Positions 39,535 to 52,359 of a stretch of DNA of 64,000 bases are shown one piece after another. The notes beneath the pieces are model-generated. The model did no database searches. It was not told the DNA's origin and saw nothing but the letters and a program-made list of their open reading frames with translations. Both the position numbers and the translations under genes were made by a program. The DNA is from Phoenix dactylifera. Its lineage: Eukaryota; Streptophyta; Magnoliopsida; Arecales; Arecaceae. The DNA lies in the NCBI RefSeq assembly GCF_009389715.1, contig NC_052399.1, forward strand, positions 4,962,585-5,026,584. The letters are read 5' to 3'. Position 1 is the stretch's first letter. Each line of letters opens with the position of its first letter.

Positions 39535-42500
39535 ATGGCGTCAAAGCCTCCGGCCTTCGCCAATCTCTTTCGTCCGCCTCCCGCGCACGGTACTTCTTCA
39601 TAACCGATTCTCTTTCCCTTTTTTTCCCCAGCCCTTGGAATATTCCTTGGTCTGACCTTTAATAGATTTTACTAGGGTCGGGATCTGCTTCGACCAGCAC
39701 CAGAAGAAAAAGAAGCAGCCGCCGGCGAAAGAGGAGGAGGAAGGAGTAGGAGGCCGGGGGAGAGTCGCCAACGCAGTCCCTCCGATGGCGGCCGTCACGA
39801 GGTGGGAGGGCGTCGACGAGAGGCTCGCCAAGATGGTCTCCAAGGCCAATCTCGACCAGGCCCCCGAGCGCCGCAGGGTCCGGGAGGCCTTCAAGGACGT
39901 CCAGCTTGGCATCGACCACTGCTTGTTCAAGGTATCCCGTATCTATATCTATATCTTTCTGCTGTGAAGCCATGATCCACTTCATACGTTTCGATTCGTG
40001 TGTTCTTTTACTGGCACGGTGTGATTGTGCAACAATTTGGAGGTATAAAATTCATCTTCGAGTTTCTTTAGCCATGGAAAAGAATGGCGAATTCTTGAAA
40101 TAAAGACGGGGTATCATGAAAGATTAGTGGATTGAGTATCGACTTGTAGGGTGTGTCAGATTTGCCTATGGGTTACAATCAAAAAAAAAAGAAAAGAAAT
40201 AAAGATGTGCTTATGGGAAATCTTGGAATAAGGGATTTGGAGTGAATGATTTTTGTTAAACAAATTTCGGAAATGAATAAGAAGCATGAAGTTTTATAGC
40301 TGGTTGGGGTGCTTCTACCTACTTTTGGGCGTCTTGCTCTTTCTACCAGTTGGCACCAATGAAAAAAGGTGTTGCGGCATATTGAACGGGTGTGCACCTG
40401 CTGGTCTGTATGGTCCTTTTCATATGTAGTGGTGGAAAAAAGAATAGAATAGTGCAAGTGGTTCTATTTGTTGGTCATTCGTGAGTTGGACTTTAGCATG
40501 GTTACCCTAAAACATACTGTCATATTCTTGACCACAACTTGGATGTCTAGCAGCTAAAAAATGCCAGAGTAAACTATTTTTGTTGGTGGATGTGATTTGG
40601 AAAAGTGAGAGGAATTATTGTCAATTGACGTATCCGCCGTTCCTATAATATTGAGTAAATTTTGATTTCTAGTTTCCCTTCTTCTAACAAAGTCGAGTCA
40701 ATCATGAGATTAATGGGGATTCAGAGAAAACATGCTTAACATGTTACATGAACCATTACTTGATTTTCATAAATATAGGGTTATCTGCAAGCTGTTCCTC
40801 ACCAAATGCAGTAAGGGGGTAAAATTTCTATAAAAGAAATAAATTTGAACCGATGAAATGGAGAATCAATATTGCTGTTTTACAAACAACAAATTGGATA
40901 AAAAAAATTAGTATATCAGAAGGTGCTGGCTCCAAGCTTATTTCCTAGGAACTAGGAAGGGTAAAACAATAGAAATGCAGCTGGAGTGTTGTGGATGTTG
41001 GTGTGAAGGATAGAATAGTAGATATAAAATAGTGTAAGATGAATGGACAACTACTAACAGGTTACTGCTAATGGTCTTTGATGCTTAAGCATTTGAAGTT
41101 TTATTCTTTCAAATAATTAAAAAAAAACTTATGGAAAAGTTTTATGCATTGCTAAACTTTCAAATCTGGTAACTTGTGGGACTAGAGATTATCTTCTAAC
41201 CGATTAAGCCAATAGTATATTATTGAATTGAGAAGTGAAAAAAAAACAAGAAGGAAAAAAAGGGGAAAAAGAGAAGATAGATGTGTATACAGAGAGAAGC
41301 AGAAGAAAAAATGGTAAAAAGAAACAAGGAAACGAGGATTTGGTTGCAATAACAAAAAATAATTGTGGATATTGGCCCTCATGAAGCCATCAAACCTGAG
41401 TTTAAAATAGCTAGAATGTGGTAGTCTGCTTGAGGATGGTGGTTGTTGGAGTAGAATAGGTGAAATGCCTCTTACAAGATAGCTGCCCTATGTACTATAA
41501 GTGCACTTCTCCAAGTAGTCATCCCATTGTTGATACGCTCCCTGGTAAGGGCTGTGGCATCTGCACCATGGGGTAGATATCTTCCTTTCTTTACATATCA
41601 TCCAGAAAATGTAGCTCAAGGCAACATTGTGTGACTTGATGCAAGTACTGGAGCTATACCTGATAATACTAACCAAATAACTAATACAAGTGCCTTCAAA
41701 CTAAAATATTAATTAAACATCAAATAAATTAAATTTCTGATTCCAAACCCATCTTACTGAATACAGTTGACACCATTATGGAGTTCAATGTAGGCTTCCA
41801 ATGTTGATAAAAGTTGGTTAGACATCTCCTTTTTCTGCTAATTTAAAGCTCTAGCCTCCGAGCCTCATCCTACTTGGCCATATTACTTTCGGTGGTTAAG
41901 TAGTAATTTTTATTCTGTCCTTTGGTAGCTGTATTAGCTAGTTCTTATAAACATTTCTTTAATAAGGGGCATTCATTGTTTTAAGGGATTTATCATATCT
42001 TTGATTTTCTTACTGTTTATCCATGAATGTTTATAGGAAAACTACTCATAATTTTTCCTTTGTTTGTATAACAGGCACAGTATAGTGGAGTGATAATGAA
42101 GGAGGTAATAATTTTTTTACATATGTACAGTTTGTACTTCATGTCTTAAATAAATTATATATGATGGTAAATGGTCATAGTTGAAAAACCAATGAGAGCC
42201 CTAATCACACGATAGTGGCTTGAAATTGGTATTTGTCATCGTATTCCTTGTATCATATTGCATTGTTGCTATATGTTCTTGCCTTAAAGTACTATACTTA
42301 TTAAGTTATTTATATATAGTCATACGAGGTGAATTCTAGAGGTTTGGAAATCTTCTCCAAAAGTTGGCTTCCAGAAGGGTCTAAGACAAAGGCACTGATT
42401 TGTTTCTGTCATGGTTATGGAGACACGTGCACATTTTTCTTTGAAGGTGTGTATTGTTCACTTGCAGCTTATAATCCTGTACATGCATTAGTTCGTAAAG

Positions 42501-45016
42501 TATAGATTGCTTTACTTATAACTACATACATTGCAAACATGTTTCTCAAAGGGATTGCAAAAAAGTTAGCGTCATCTGGATATGGAGTTTTTGCATTGGA
42601 CTACCCTGGATTTGGTCTTTCTGAAGGACTTCATGGATATATACCAAGTTTTGATACCCTGGTGAATGATGTAGCTGAGCATTTCTCTAAAATCAAAGGT
42701 ATTGATACTGGCTCCCACCTCGTTAAGGAACTTCTAACCATTTAATACAAATCATATGACACACTCTTTTCTTGCGACTCATCAACATGTTAATGCCCAC
42801 GTCACCTCTCTAAAGTCTTGAGCATGCTACAGCTTGGGCAATTCTGGTCAGATCCATGACAAACCTAAAGTTACTCCAAACAAATGCCTAACCTTAAAGT
42901 TAATGAATCGGACTTCACTATGAATCTCCTAGATGAGGCATCCAATTTGACACCAAAATTTTAATTCCAGACATGAAGAGTTGGGCTAAACAGGGCAGGA
43001 TGGTTCTAGTCAGTTAAGGTTGCCTTAATAGGACTTTGATCATTGATGCACAGGATAATTTGGTCTTGGTTGATAGTTTCGGGTTAGTTTTGCTTAGTCC
43101 TACCTCTGGTTGTGTTGAATGCAGCCAGAGCTGTAACCAGGTTGAATTATTCTGTCCCAAACCTGACCCTAGTTTGGTACTTTGTTCTGACCAAATATAA
43201 ACTATGGGTTAAGTAGCCTTGAGTATAGGTACGTTAACCTAGGTTGTTGCAGCCCTTTATCAAAAATTCAAGATTAAGTTCTGAGAAATGTTGTTAGCCT
43301 AATTGTTGAATTCTTAAATGCAAACATATCATAAAAGAAAAAAAGAATAAGAAGACATGGCTTGTACCATCGAACTGGATTGACTTAATGCATCCTATTT
43401 CACCATGAGTCTTGCTATTACCTAATCCTCGAATCTGCGAACTTGTCTTGAAAATGTTTCTTACTACCTCCTTCTAAGTTTGCTTTTGTTCTTTGGGGTT
43501 TATGATATCCAGGCAAGACATGGTAGGCACTTAATTGAAAAGTGATTGGCAGTCAAGAAGTCGGTTTCTGTTACAAATTTGAACAAATATTTTTAATAAG
43601 GCAATAAGGGGATTTAATTTCAGCGTTCACTGGTCAGGGATTTCCAGAGGCTTGACAAAGTTTAAATAATTCTAGGGCGACTCTTTTATGTTTTCTCATA
43701 ACAGGAGAAATAAATGGCGAGTTGCTACCAGTAAAAGGTTTTTGGGAACTAGGTTTTAGGTAAATAAGGTCAATGCAAGTTATCAGGTTGAAGAATAGGA
43801 TGTAGACACATTATATTTACACTGTAAAAAGATTCTGATAAACCAATCAGATCTTCTATTTGCAGAAATAGGGAAAGAAAAGTTAGGTAGAAACAGACTG
43901 ATAGATGACTGATAGATTGAGAGATGTGAGAGAGAGGAGATCTGAATCAAGGAATCATCTTTCCCACAGACCACTTCTCGGTCGCCCATTCCTCTCTTAT
44001 TGCTTTTCTCACAGCCTCTTTGTTCTTTTCTTCTATGGCCACCAACTGGCACCGTCTCCACCCTCCATGGTTCCAATCAACTAATATCTTGTCAAAATTT
44101 CTTGTGATATCTGTGTGTTCATTCTAATCAATTGGGATAATGACTAGACACTTGGTGATAGAATGGTAGACAAGATCCTTATAGTCATGAAATATTGAAA
44201 TCAAAAATTTTCTCTTGTGACCTATCCCATGCATCAAAGAAACCAAAGTTTCAGTGATTTGCTCATTATTTGTGCCATCTAAATTTTATTTGCTAATAAT
44301 GAAAATGCTTAATGTAGCCAAAATGTCTAGGATAGCTATCCTAAACTTCAAAGGCAATTTGACTACTAGAGCAATAATGAGTATCCCTGAATTTTTGCAG
44401 ATGCAATTATTGTGCTACTGGTGATGATGTAAAAATTAACTAGTATCTAAGACAAAGAACATGTATATCAGCTCCATTTTTAATATCATGGAAGAGAAAC
44501 ATACCCTAAAATAAATATGTTTTCTTGTATAGTGCTAGCTAGGAGTATCCAAGAACCAATGATCTTTTTGTAGGAATGATGACATAAAGTAAACCCACTC
44601 TTGAGTGATGCACAGGTTGTTGGTTCAAGGATATAGGAAGTAAAGATGATTATAGAATATAGACCTTATGATATAGATGGGACTTCGCTCTTTGATCAGA
44701 AACTAAGAGACCTAGTTTTCTTCTTCTTTTTTTTTTTTGATTTTTAAGACTTTGAAAGATATCCAATTAGTTATGTACTTTTTCTAAGAACTGGCAAACA
44801 TCTGACAGTTTGTATTTTTAATGTCATTATTTATGGAATGGGTTTCTTTGCTGGTTCTTTTGTTCCTCAAAGGCAACTGAGTCGATCAAGCATCAAAGTC
44901 TTTATACAACTATTATAGCGGATTTTTCCCATCCAAATAAGCGACCCTCCTATAGTGGCTTTTGACATTTGCTATAGACAAAGAGTTTCAATTGAGATGC
45001 ATCTTCCTTTAAAAAA

Positions 45017-45084
<68 letters not shown>

Positions 45085-48000
45085 CTTCAAATTTGTAATT
45101 TATATGTGGAAGCGAGCCATCCCCATGGATTGGAGAAAACTCCTCTCATTTCATAATATTCCTTCACATCATCGAGTCATACAAAATTTATGCTTGACAG
45201 AAATGATTTCATGGAAAGCTCAACAAAACATGAGTGACTTTGAGTTGAAGTTTACAAGGTCACTATAAACAGGTAGAATAGACACTTATATGGGCTCTCA
45301 AAGATTCTGTGAGCAAGAGAAAAATTTGGCACTAGAGAACAGAAATCAAAAGGAATCAAAGTGTAGCTTCTCCAAGAGTTCAATTGGAACGAAGAGGCCA
45401 ATAAACTATGCAAGTTTGGTGAGAGGAGGGTGGTTTGGTGGGACATGGTGGAGTAACCGGTAGCATATAGTCAGAGGCATAAGGAGATAAAAGGGTAACG
45501 ATGTGGTGTTTGGAAGTGGGTGGAAGGGGCCAGTAGTGGTGTTGGTGTTGGGAGGAAGAATAAAGGATGAAAATGAGGAAGATGGAGCTTGTCACAGATT
45601 TCAAGCTTCGGGACATATGCCTTCAAAATCTTATGAGATACTTTCTTCTTATGAGATATAGTTGCTCCAAATTACCAAAAGTGCCCATGGATAACTAACT
45701 TTGGCAGCTAACTTTATAAGGACATGAGCTGTCCTTTTAAACGGAGGACATCTAGCTTCATTGTTCCCTAGGAACAATAAAGCCATGCCATACACACACA
45801 GGCACACAAATAAGAACCTTGTTTACCCATTCTTCAGTTCTCTTTATTTTTTAGAACCTACAAGAAAAGAAAAAGAGAAAGAAACAAAATGAAAATACAA
45901 CTATTTCAAAGAAAGCTTTGTGTTCCAAGTGATGGAGGCCAGCATAGGCCTGTGCTTTTTTAAGCTTGTGTCAAACACCTAGTAGAGTTCTTAAGCATTG
46001 AATGTGAATCACTACAATATGCTGTCAATTATAATGATTCTTTGCTGATTTGAGAACCTCTTAAGTGATATATCGGAATTATAGGAATTATAATCCTAAT
46101 CATAATCATCTGGCCTTTTCCCAACTATTTGGGATTGGCTTAATGGATTCTTATTTGCTAAGTATTCCTATCTAGGGCCATCTTTGATGTTATTCAAAGT
46201 TTCTCCATATTCGTCCTCACAACCTCCATTTGTATTAATTTAAGTCTTACTTTTCTTCTTATAATCTTCAATACAAACTCAAGTGACTCTCCTTACACGA
46301 GCCTACTCAGATCTTTTCTGTACATATCCATACTATCGAAGATCTGAAAGGCTCCTCTTGAGTCATACATTGGAAAGAATAAAAAAGGCAAAGGATGCCA
46401 TGCACATTTCTGATTGCAGTTTATTATCAGAATTTTAGAACACGAAAGGTTGTAGGGATTATATTTGAGGATTTGGCTAAATGAATCTTAAATGATAGAG
46501 ATTAGCAGTTAAGTTTACAGCATGAATTGGCTAGCTTTCTAGTTTTAAGGCTGGCTCATGCTGGTGGTTGTGTTTGATGGCTGGTTGAAAAGGAGATGGA
46601 AGTGAGGGCTTTGAATTTGATTTTAGGACTGCTTTTTGTCCTATGGTTGCAAAAATAAGAAAAGGAACTAACAAATAGAGGGTAGAAATTGAAGAGAATA
46701 GATAGATCGAGAGGGGTATCTGGACTCACTTCCACAAGTTCTCAGACCATGATCATTTCTCCAAACCAAGGCAAGGGAGGTGGCGCAGAGAGAGGATGGA
46801 ATTGTGCAATAGAGACAGGATGTCTAGGGTTTGTGAAAATTCAGTAGGGTTTTGAATTTATTTTAAATGATAATAGACATTATATATTTTACATTAGTGA
46901 ATATATATAAATAATGATACCAAATAATATATATAGCTTTAGGTAAGCTGGGTTAATATACTTTCTAGCTAGTTTGAGCTTAGCCTAATGTAATTGAGCC
47001 ACATTTTCAAGCATTGGCTTGCTGACCTGCTGGGGCATATTCCTTTTGTTCATGCCTGCCCAAAATTGGGTTGGCAGGTTGGACTAGGTGTGTAGGCTGT
47101 GGGGCCTAATTTGCTTAGGTCAAATCCAGGATACTTTCAGATACCTTCTTCTTTTCTCTTTCTTTGGTAGATGCAGATACTATGACAATGAATGGTTAAT
47201 TTTAGGTCTTGTTTGGATGCTTCAACAAGGCATCCACCGAATATATTATATATGGTGGTGGCTGGAAAGAGCTTAGTCGGGGAGAGAGCATAGGAAAGAG
47301 AGTTTTTACAAATGAGGGAAGTTTTGATCTGTTGAGTCCCAAAAAATTGGGATACCAGAAATCAGTATCCATAATTTTTGGGATTTTGTGGTTCACATGA
47401 TCTCCCAATTTCATCATTTTTTCCCACGGTGGCTGCCTTTCTCCATGACAAATACTGTTTTGTAAAAACATTGCCCGATAGATGATTCGGGCATCCAAAT
47501 AGGGCCTAAATATTTTGATGTTCGTGTTATTTAATGGAGTATGAATATGGATTTAAATGATTACTAGAAGATTGAATTTGTGAACATTGATGTAATTGTA
47601 TATATTACGGACTATGTTACTGTGATAGTGCATTATGCTTTGTTGATGCATTTCAACATGTGAATATGTATATCGCTATATCGTAGTCATATCCTATCCT
47701 ATTTCGTTCCAATATTTGTTCTTTTGACATATCTGTTTTTTGATGTATCCATATCCTGTATCCATGTCCATGCTTCATAACTTACAAGCTAGAGTTCTTT
47801 TGCTAAAATCGATAGACAACACCCAGAAAACTAAATTAGAAATTTGAAAAGCTCATTTTTCTCTAAGAATGGATTGTAGCATTAATTGTCTATGCTTTGA
47901 GCCTTGAAAATTATGAACTTGAGTATAATAATTATGAGCTTGAGTATAATAATTACACAAAAGAAATGTTGCATGGCCTGATCCTGCTTGGCTTCTTAGA

Positions 48001-51000
48001 GTGAGCTTGTTTAATCATAAAATTAATACTGTGATGGTGGTAATGATTCACTGAAAACATAATAACAAAATTTGCCCATGCTGATCGTGCAACTATTACC
48101 CATTGTGACCATATGAGTTCCATACTAAGATGATTGCTTGATTGCTGCTAAATGAAAGGATTAATTTTAATGATCCAAAAATCTGAATGTGCTGTGATTT
48201 TTAACACTAGATAAGACCTAACTGTTATTATTTCTTTCTAGAATATAAATATAATATTTCTACTTGTTCCATACATTGGCTTGCAGAAAATTCTGAATAT
48301 CAAGGACTTCCTAGCTTTCTATTTGGACAATCCATGGGTGGAGCAGTTGCACTGAAGGTACACTTAAAACAGCCTCATGTGTGGGATGGTGCAATCTTAG
48401 TTGCACCAATGTGTAAGGTAATTGTGCCTGAACTTGATTTAGGGGTCTTAGTATCTGGCATTGTTGTCTTAATAAATATTTTTTTTCTAGTAGATGGCAG
48501 AAGATGTTGTTCCACCTTGGCCTGTTCAGCAAATTTTGATTTGTATAGCTAAAATTCTTCCAAAAGAGAAGTTGGTTCCTCAAAAAGATTTAGCAGAAAT
48601 GGCATTCAAAGATATAAAAAAGCGACAACAGGTTGGTTGTTGTACTACTAATCGGATTAATTTAGCTTGGGTATGAGTAAGTTATAGCAGATCTGACTTT
48701 ACATTAAAGTTTGAGCTATACGAGTCCTGTATCATTAGTTCACCTGTTGGACATTGTAGCATGTATTTATGTAATGACAAACACTTTGCATTGCGTGTAT
48801 TGTGTGCTGCTTGTTTTTTCCCCTTAAAAAGTTGCAAAATTCGTCACTCCTACCAATTTATTATATGGAGGATATGATTTCATTTTCTGTTTAATGCAGT
48901 GTTCTTACAATGTCATTGCTTACAAGGATAAACCACGCCTGAGAACAGCGCTGGAGTTGCTTAGGACCACCCAGGAGATAGAACGCCGATTAGAAGAAGT
49001 ATGAGATTCTTTTCCAGATATGTTTGCTATATTTTGATCATGCATGCAAGAGAATTTTGTGTGAAAAAAATATTCTCATTGATGTATTTGTCGTGCATAG
49101 CCAAAATATCCACAAAACTTTGCAAACCACATTTGGTGTCAGAAAAGCGCAAGTTTGTGAGAGCAACATTTACAACATTTACCTAATTTCCTCTGGTGCA
49201 ATACTGAATTTTATCCATCATATATGATAATAATAGAGTTTGTGGGAATATGAAAAAGGACCAACTTGATTTAAGAGGATGTTGTCGTTTGATTCTAGGC
49301 AATTAACCACCAGCAGTTATCTAATAAAAAGTTGCTGGATTACTAGATTTTTGGAGTTGGTAAATATGTGTAAGTGCTGCTTGTCATTGTCTGATTGGGG
49401 TTTTTAAGTTCAGTTTAATGGTTTGATTGGATGTGAGGGTGAAGAACTGAGGATGGAGAACAGTGAATCTCTATAAGCAAGTTCTGGTGTCAATAGTGAA
49501 ACCTTAGTAGCTTGAATCTTCTACGTAGGATGATGCACTTGCTTGGAATCTTCCCAGATTCTCGAATCTGCACCTACTTTTCCTTTCTAAAGAGTGTTTC
49601 TATAGTATCTGCTTCCCTGCACTCGCACCTGCACCCGATTAAGCAAGTTTTGGTGTCAATAGCGAAACCTTAGTAGCCAGAATCTTCTACGTAGGATGAT
49701 GCATCTGATTGGAGTCTTTCTATCGCACTGGCACCTGCTCGCCCCTGCACCCAATTCTAGCAACTAAAGGTGAAACCTGGATTTTGCTCTTATTACTAAA
49801 TGGACCATTTTTAATGTTAGGTTGTAAATTTAGTGCACCTTTTATTGAATAAAAATTTACCGATGATAAATTGTGACTTTGGTGGAGTGCTTAGGGCTTA
49901 ATTCTATCTCATCAACATTCAAGATTGAACTTGACTTTCAAGAAAAGCATAGAAGTTGCCCCAATTTTTTGGGGGATGAAAGGAACCAAGCAACAAGTTG
50001 ATTAAGCTATTTAAAGTTTCCACAGTATTTTAAAGCTTATTATTTCTTTTGGTTCCTTGTGATGTCGCTTTTTGATTCTTCAATTATTGATGAATTGAGT
50101 TTAATGAAGAGTAAATATATTTTAGAGAGTACAGGAGCTGTGGTTAATGTTTAATTATTAAATAAGTCTTTTAGGAAGTCTTATTGTTGCATGTATTATT
50201 TCTGCACAAATCAATCTAGAATCACAGGCACTAACATATACACACACATATAAAAATATATTTGCCTATAGACATGATTACTGATGCATGCTAGATTATT
50301 TGAAGTTCACTTTGGGCTTCTAGTAATGAATGAATGACAGTTATTTGTGAAGGGGGTGTTGCCTAGGTGTTGCCTAGGGGAAAATACATCACCATCCATT
50401 TCTGACATTATTTCATACTTGAAGTTATTCTTCCCCTCAATTTTCTTTAGTCTTCTGCTACTGCCAAGAGTCACAAATTTTAGAAATCAAGGGTTTGGTG
50501 AACCCTCTAGTGTGTGACTATTCATTCGACTCATGTTGCACTCAATGAATTCTCTAGGGCTGAAAGCAGGTTGGATCGTATCCGTCTCCGTATTTAGTTC
50601 GGATCAGATTTGGTCCAGTTGGATTCGGATACAAATTTCGATAGTCAGTTTAAAAATCTCCCGGATACAGATATGAATACAGATACACCTGATTTTTCTA
50701 GATTCGGATCTGGATATCCGTATAATAAGGGTAAGTAAAAGAAAGAAGTTTAAGTTAAGTTAAATCAAGAAACCAATTAAGTAATTAACAAAACCTAAAT
50801 TAAAAGGAACCCAGATATCAGATGGTTCTCACTTAAGATACTAACGAGAATACGGAATACCCATTTCAAATTACCCCGCACGCCTGAAAGGCTCAAATCT
50901 CTTGTTTGTCCGTTTCATCCTTTTTTTTTTTCTCTTCAAGCAATTAGAGTTTCGAAGATTCCATCCACTTCCTATTTTCCACCAGGCAACTGCAACTGGC

Positions 51001-52359
51001 GATAGCCGTGAGATGCCTTTGAGGCACCATAATTCCGTTTACTTCGGCGACGAGCAACCTCGAGCGGTATATCCGTTATAAAATTATTAGATTTTATTAT
51101 TGATAAATGCTTGTTAAAATTATATTTTTTTAATTGAATCTTTCTTTTACAATCATATTTTTATTGCTAGTTTTTATCATTGAATTTTGCGTAGGTATCT
51201 AATTTATATCCGTATTCGGACAAGAAAATGTGGATATGTTTAATATCCAATTCGTACCTGTATCCGTTTAGAACAAATATGAATATTAATTTTGATAGCC
51301 GTTTAATATCTGTGTCTGTGTCTATATTCGTTAAAAAATATGGATACAAATATGGATATATCAATATTCGATCCGTATCCGATCCGTTTTCAGTCTTAGA
51401 ATCTCATATGGTTTTTGGGTTCCATGAATTTCCACCTCTATTGTAGAAAAGCATTTACAGGTCTCCCAAACAGGGCTACCTTCAACAGTGGTACATAGGG
51501 TGTTAAAGTCTCGGTCAACAGGGACTAAACACTATAGTTCGGTCATGGAGGGACCAGAGGTAACTTTCCCTGTAATTTGAAGGGTGTAACCTGTAATGGT
51601 TTTGAGAGTATCTCCATTACTACCCTTAGAGTATATAAGATTTCAGTATATCTAGTAGTGCTTCATATTCAGGAATAATTCAATAACTCGTAATATTTGC
51701 TTAGTTTTTGCAGAAGTTACTAATTTACTTGTTTTTCGGCAATAAAACATTATATAATGATTTTTTACTCAATATAGAAAAGCTAAGTTTGCAAAAACAT
51801 TGCATGTAAAACTTGTATTATGTGATTAATATACTGTTTGTAACCATTTTGGCAAAATAAGTACAGTGCCCTCTTTTTAATGATCTCAACCATGAACCCA
51901 TCAGCCAAGACACGCTTCCCACCCCTTGCATCTCTCTTCTTGCCCCATCTTGCCCACAATCAAGCAACAAACAACAACCCCTGTTATCTATCAAATCAGT
52001 GACCAGTCATCAAATCACCTCCCATGCCGATGCATGTTTATCTTCAGCGATAGCTTCCTTTTTGTGGTTGCGGAACTATTATTCGAGATTATATGCCCAT
52101 AGAATATAACGGATCTCTTTTTCATTTTCAGGTTTCCCTGCCACTGATTATTCTGCATGGTGAGGCAGATATTGTAACTGATCCATCGGTGAGCAAAGCT
52201 TTGTATGAGAAAGCAAGTAGCTCGGACAAGAAGCTGTGCCTTTACAAAGATGCATACCATTCTCTTCTTGAAGGTGAATCTGATGAGATGATATTTAAAG
52301 TCCTCAATGACATTATATCATGGTTGGATGAACACTCTGTCAGAAGGGTTCCTTCGTGA
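39535..52359 (+). CDS. Alpha/beta hydrolase, caffeoylshikimate esterase/monoacylglycerol lipase type
   Basis: Serine hydrolase expected to cleave an ester, either a monoacylglycerol or caffeoyl shikimate (lignin pathway); sequence alone does not decide. Exons: 39535-39589, 39666-39931, 42075-42104 (30 bp), 42320-42446, 42552-42698, 48287-48417, 48494-48631, 48900-48998, 52132-52359; phases agree, 406 aa. The oxyanion motif is HGYGDTCTFFF. The nucleophile is Ser in GQSMGGAVAL, the acid is Asp in HGEADIVTD and the base is His in AYHSLLEGE, so the triad is intact. The conserved N-terminal word NLDQAPERRRVREAFKDV precedes the domain. Residues 1-58, from the first exon, are Ala/Pro/Lys-rich and resemble the plastid-type extension of Arabidopsis At1g77420. 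The first junction is inferred; if wrong, translation starts at 39785 and gives 348 aa. Catalytic part is certain; the N-terminus is less so. Confidence 0.9.
45019..45082 (+). repeat. (AG)n microsatellite, about 32 units
   Basis: An uninterrupted AG run in the 5.6-kb intron of the hydrolase gene. It is the longest simple repeat in the window and would be polymorphic. Confidence 0.97.
46090..46400 (-). mobile_element. Probable RTE-clade LINE 3' fragment
   Basis: The plus strand reads CCCAACTATTTGGGATTGGC, then CTTAATGGATTC, CTAGGGCCATCTT-GAT, CCTCACAACCTCC, TTAAGTCTTACTTTTCTTCT and CATATCCATACTAT. This order of short words resembles the 3' region of plant RTE LINEs in reverse orientation (GTTGGGTCGGCT-ATGGAT type), as I remember it. 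It is strongly diverged and carries no open frame. It lies within the hydrolase intron. Confidence 0.45.
47205..47506. mobile_element. Tourist-like MITE, 302 bp
   Basis: The left end is GGTCTTGTTTGGATGC and the right end, reversed, GGCCCTATTTGGATGC, with two or three mismatches. TTA precedes the left end and TAA follows the right end, so an exact target duplication cannot be shown. The interior holds GGGATACCAGAAATCAGTAT with complementary segments (TTTTTGGG-ATT). It sits in the largest hydrolase intron. Confidence 0.7.
49475..49705 (+). repeat. Direct duplication with 166-bp offset
   Basis: AAGCAAGTTCTGGTGTCAAT at 49475 recurs at 49641 as AAGCAAGTTTTGGTGTCAAT, and the match goes on for about 63 bp through CTTAGTAGC and AATCTTCTACGTAGGATGAT. 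A weaker copy of GCACCTGC-CC stands between and after. It is in the last intron of the hydrolase gene and has no coding sense. Confidence 0.8.
50547..51405. mobile_element. hAT-like element with GGATACGGATA repeats, 844 bp
   Basis: The element spans 50555-51398, starting TAGGGCTGAAAGCAGG and ending with the complement of TAAGACTGAAAACGG. The flanks GAATTCTC (50547-50554) and GAATCTC (51399-51405) look like an 8-bp target duplication that lost one base. Both arms contain GGATACGGATA/TATCCGTATCCG words in opposite orientation and can pair. It resembles the element at 30025-30957 in design (hAT-type ends plus repeat-filled arms) but not in sequence. It lies in the last intron of the hydrolase gene. 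Confidence 0.7.

Noticed and set aside
39598..39985. Minus-strand open frames of 108 and 110 codons
   Set aside because: They are antisense to the first coding exons of the hydrolase gene.
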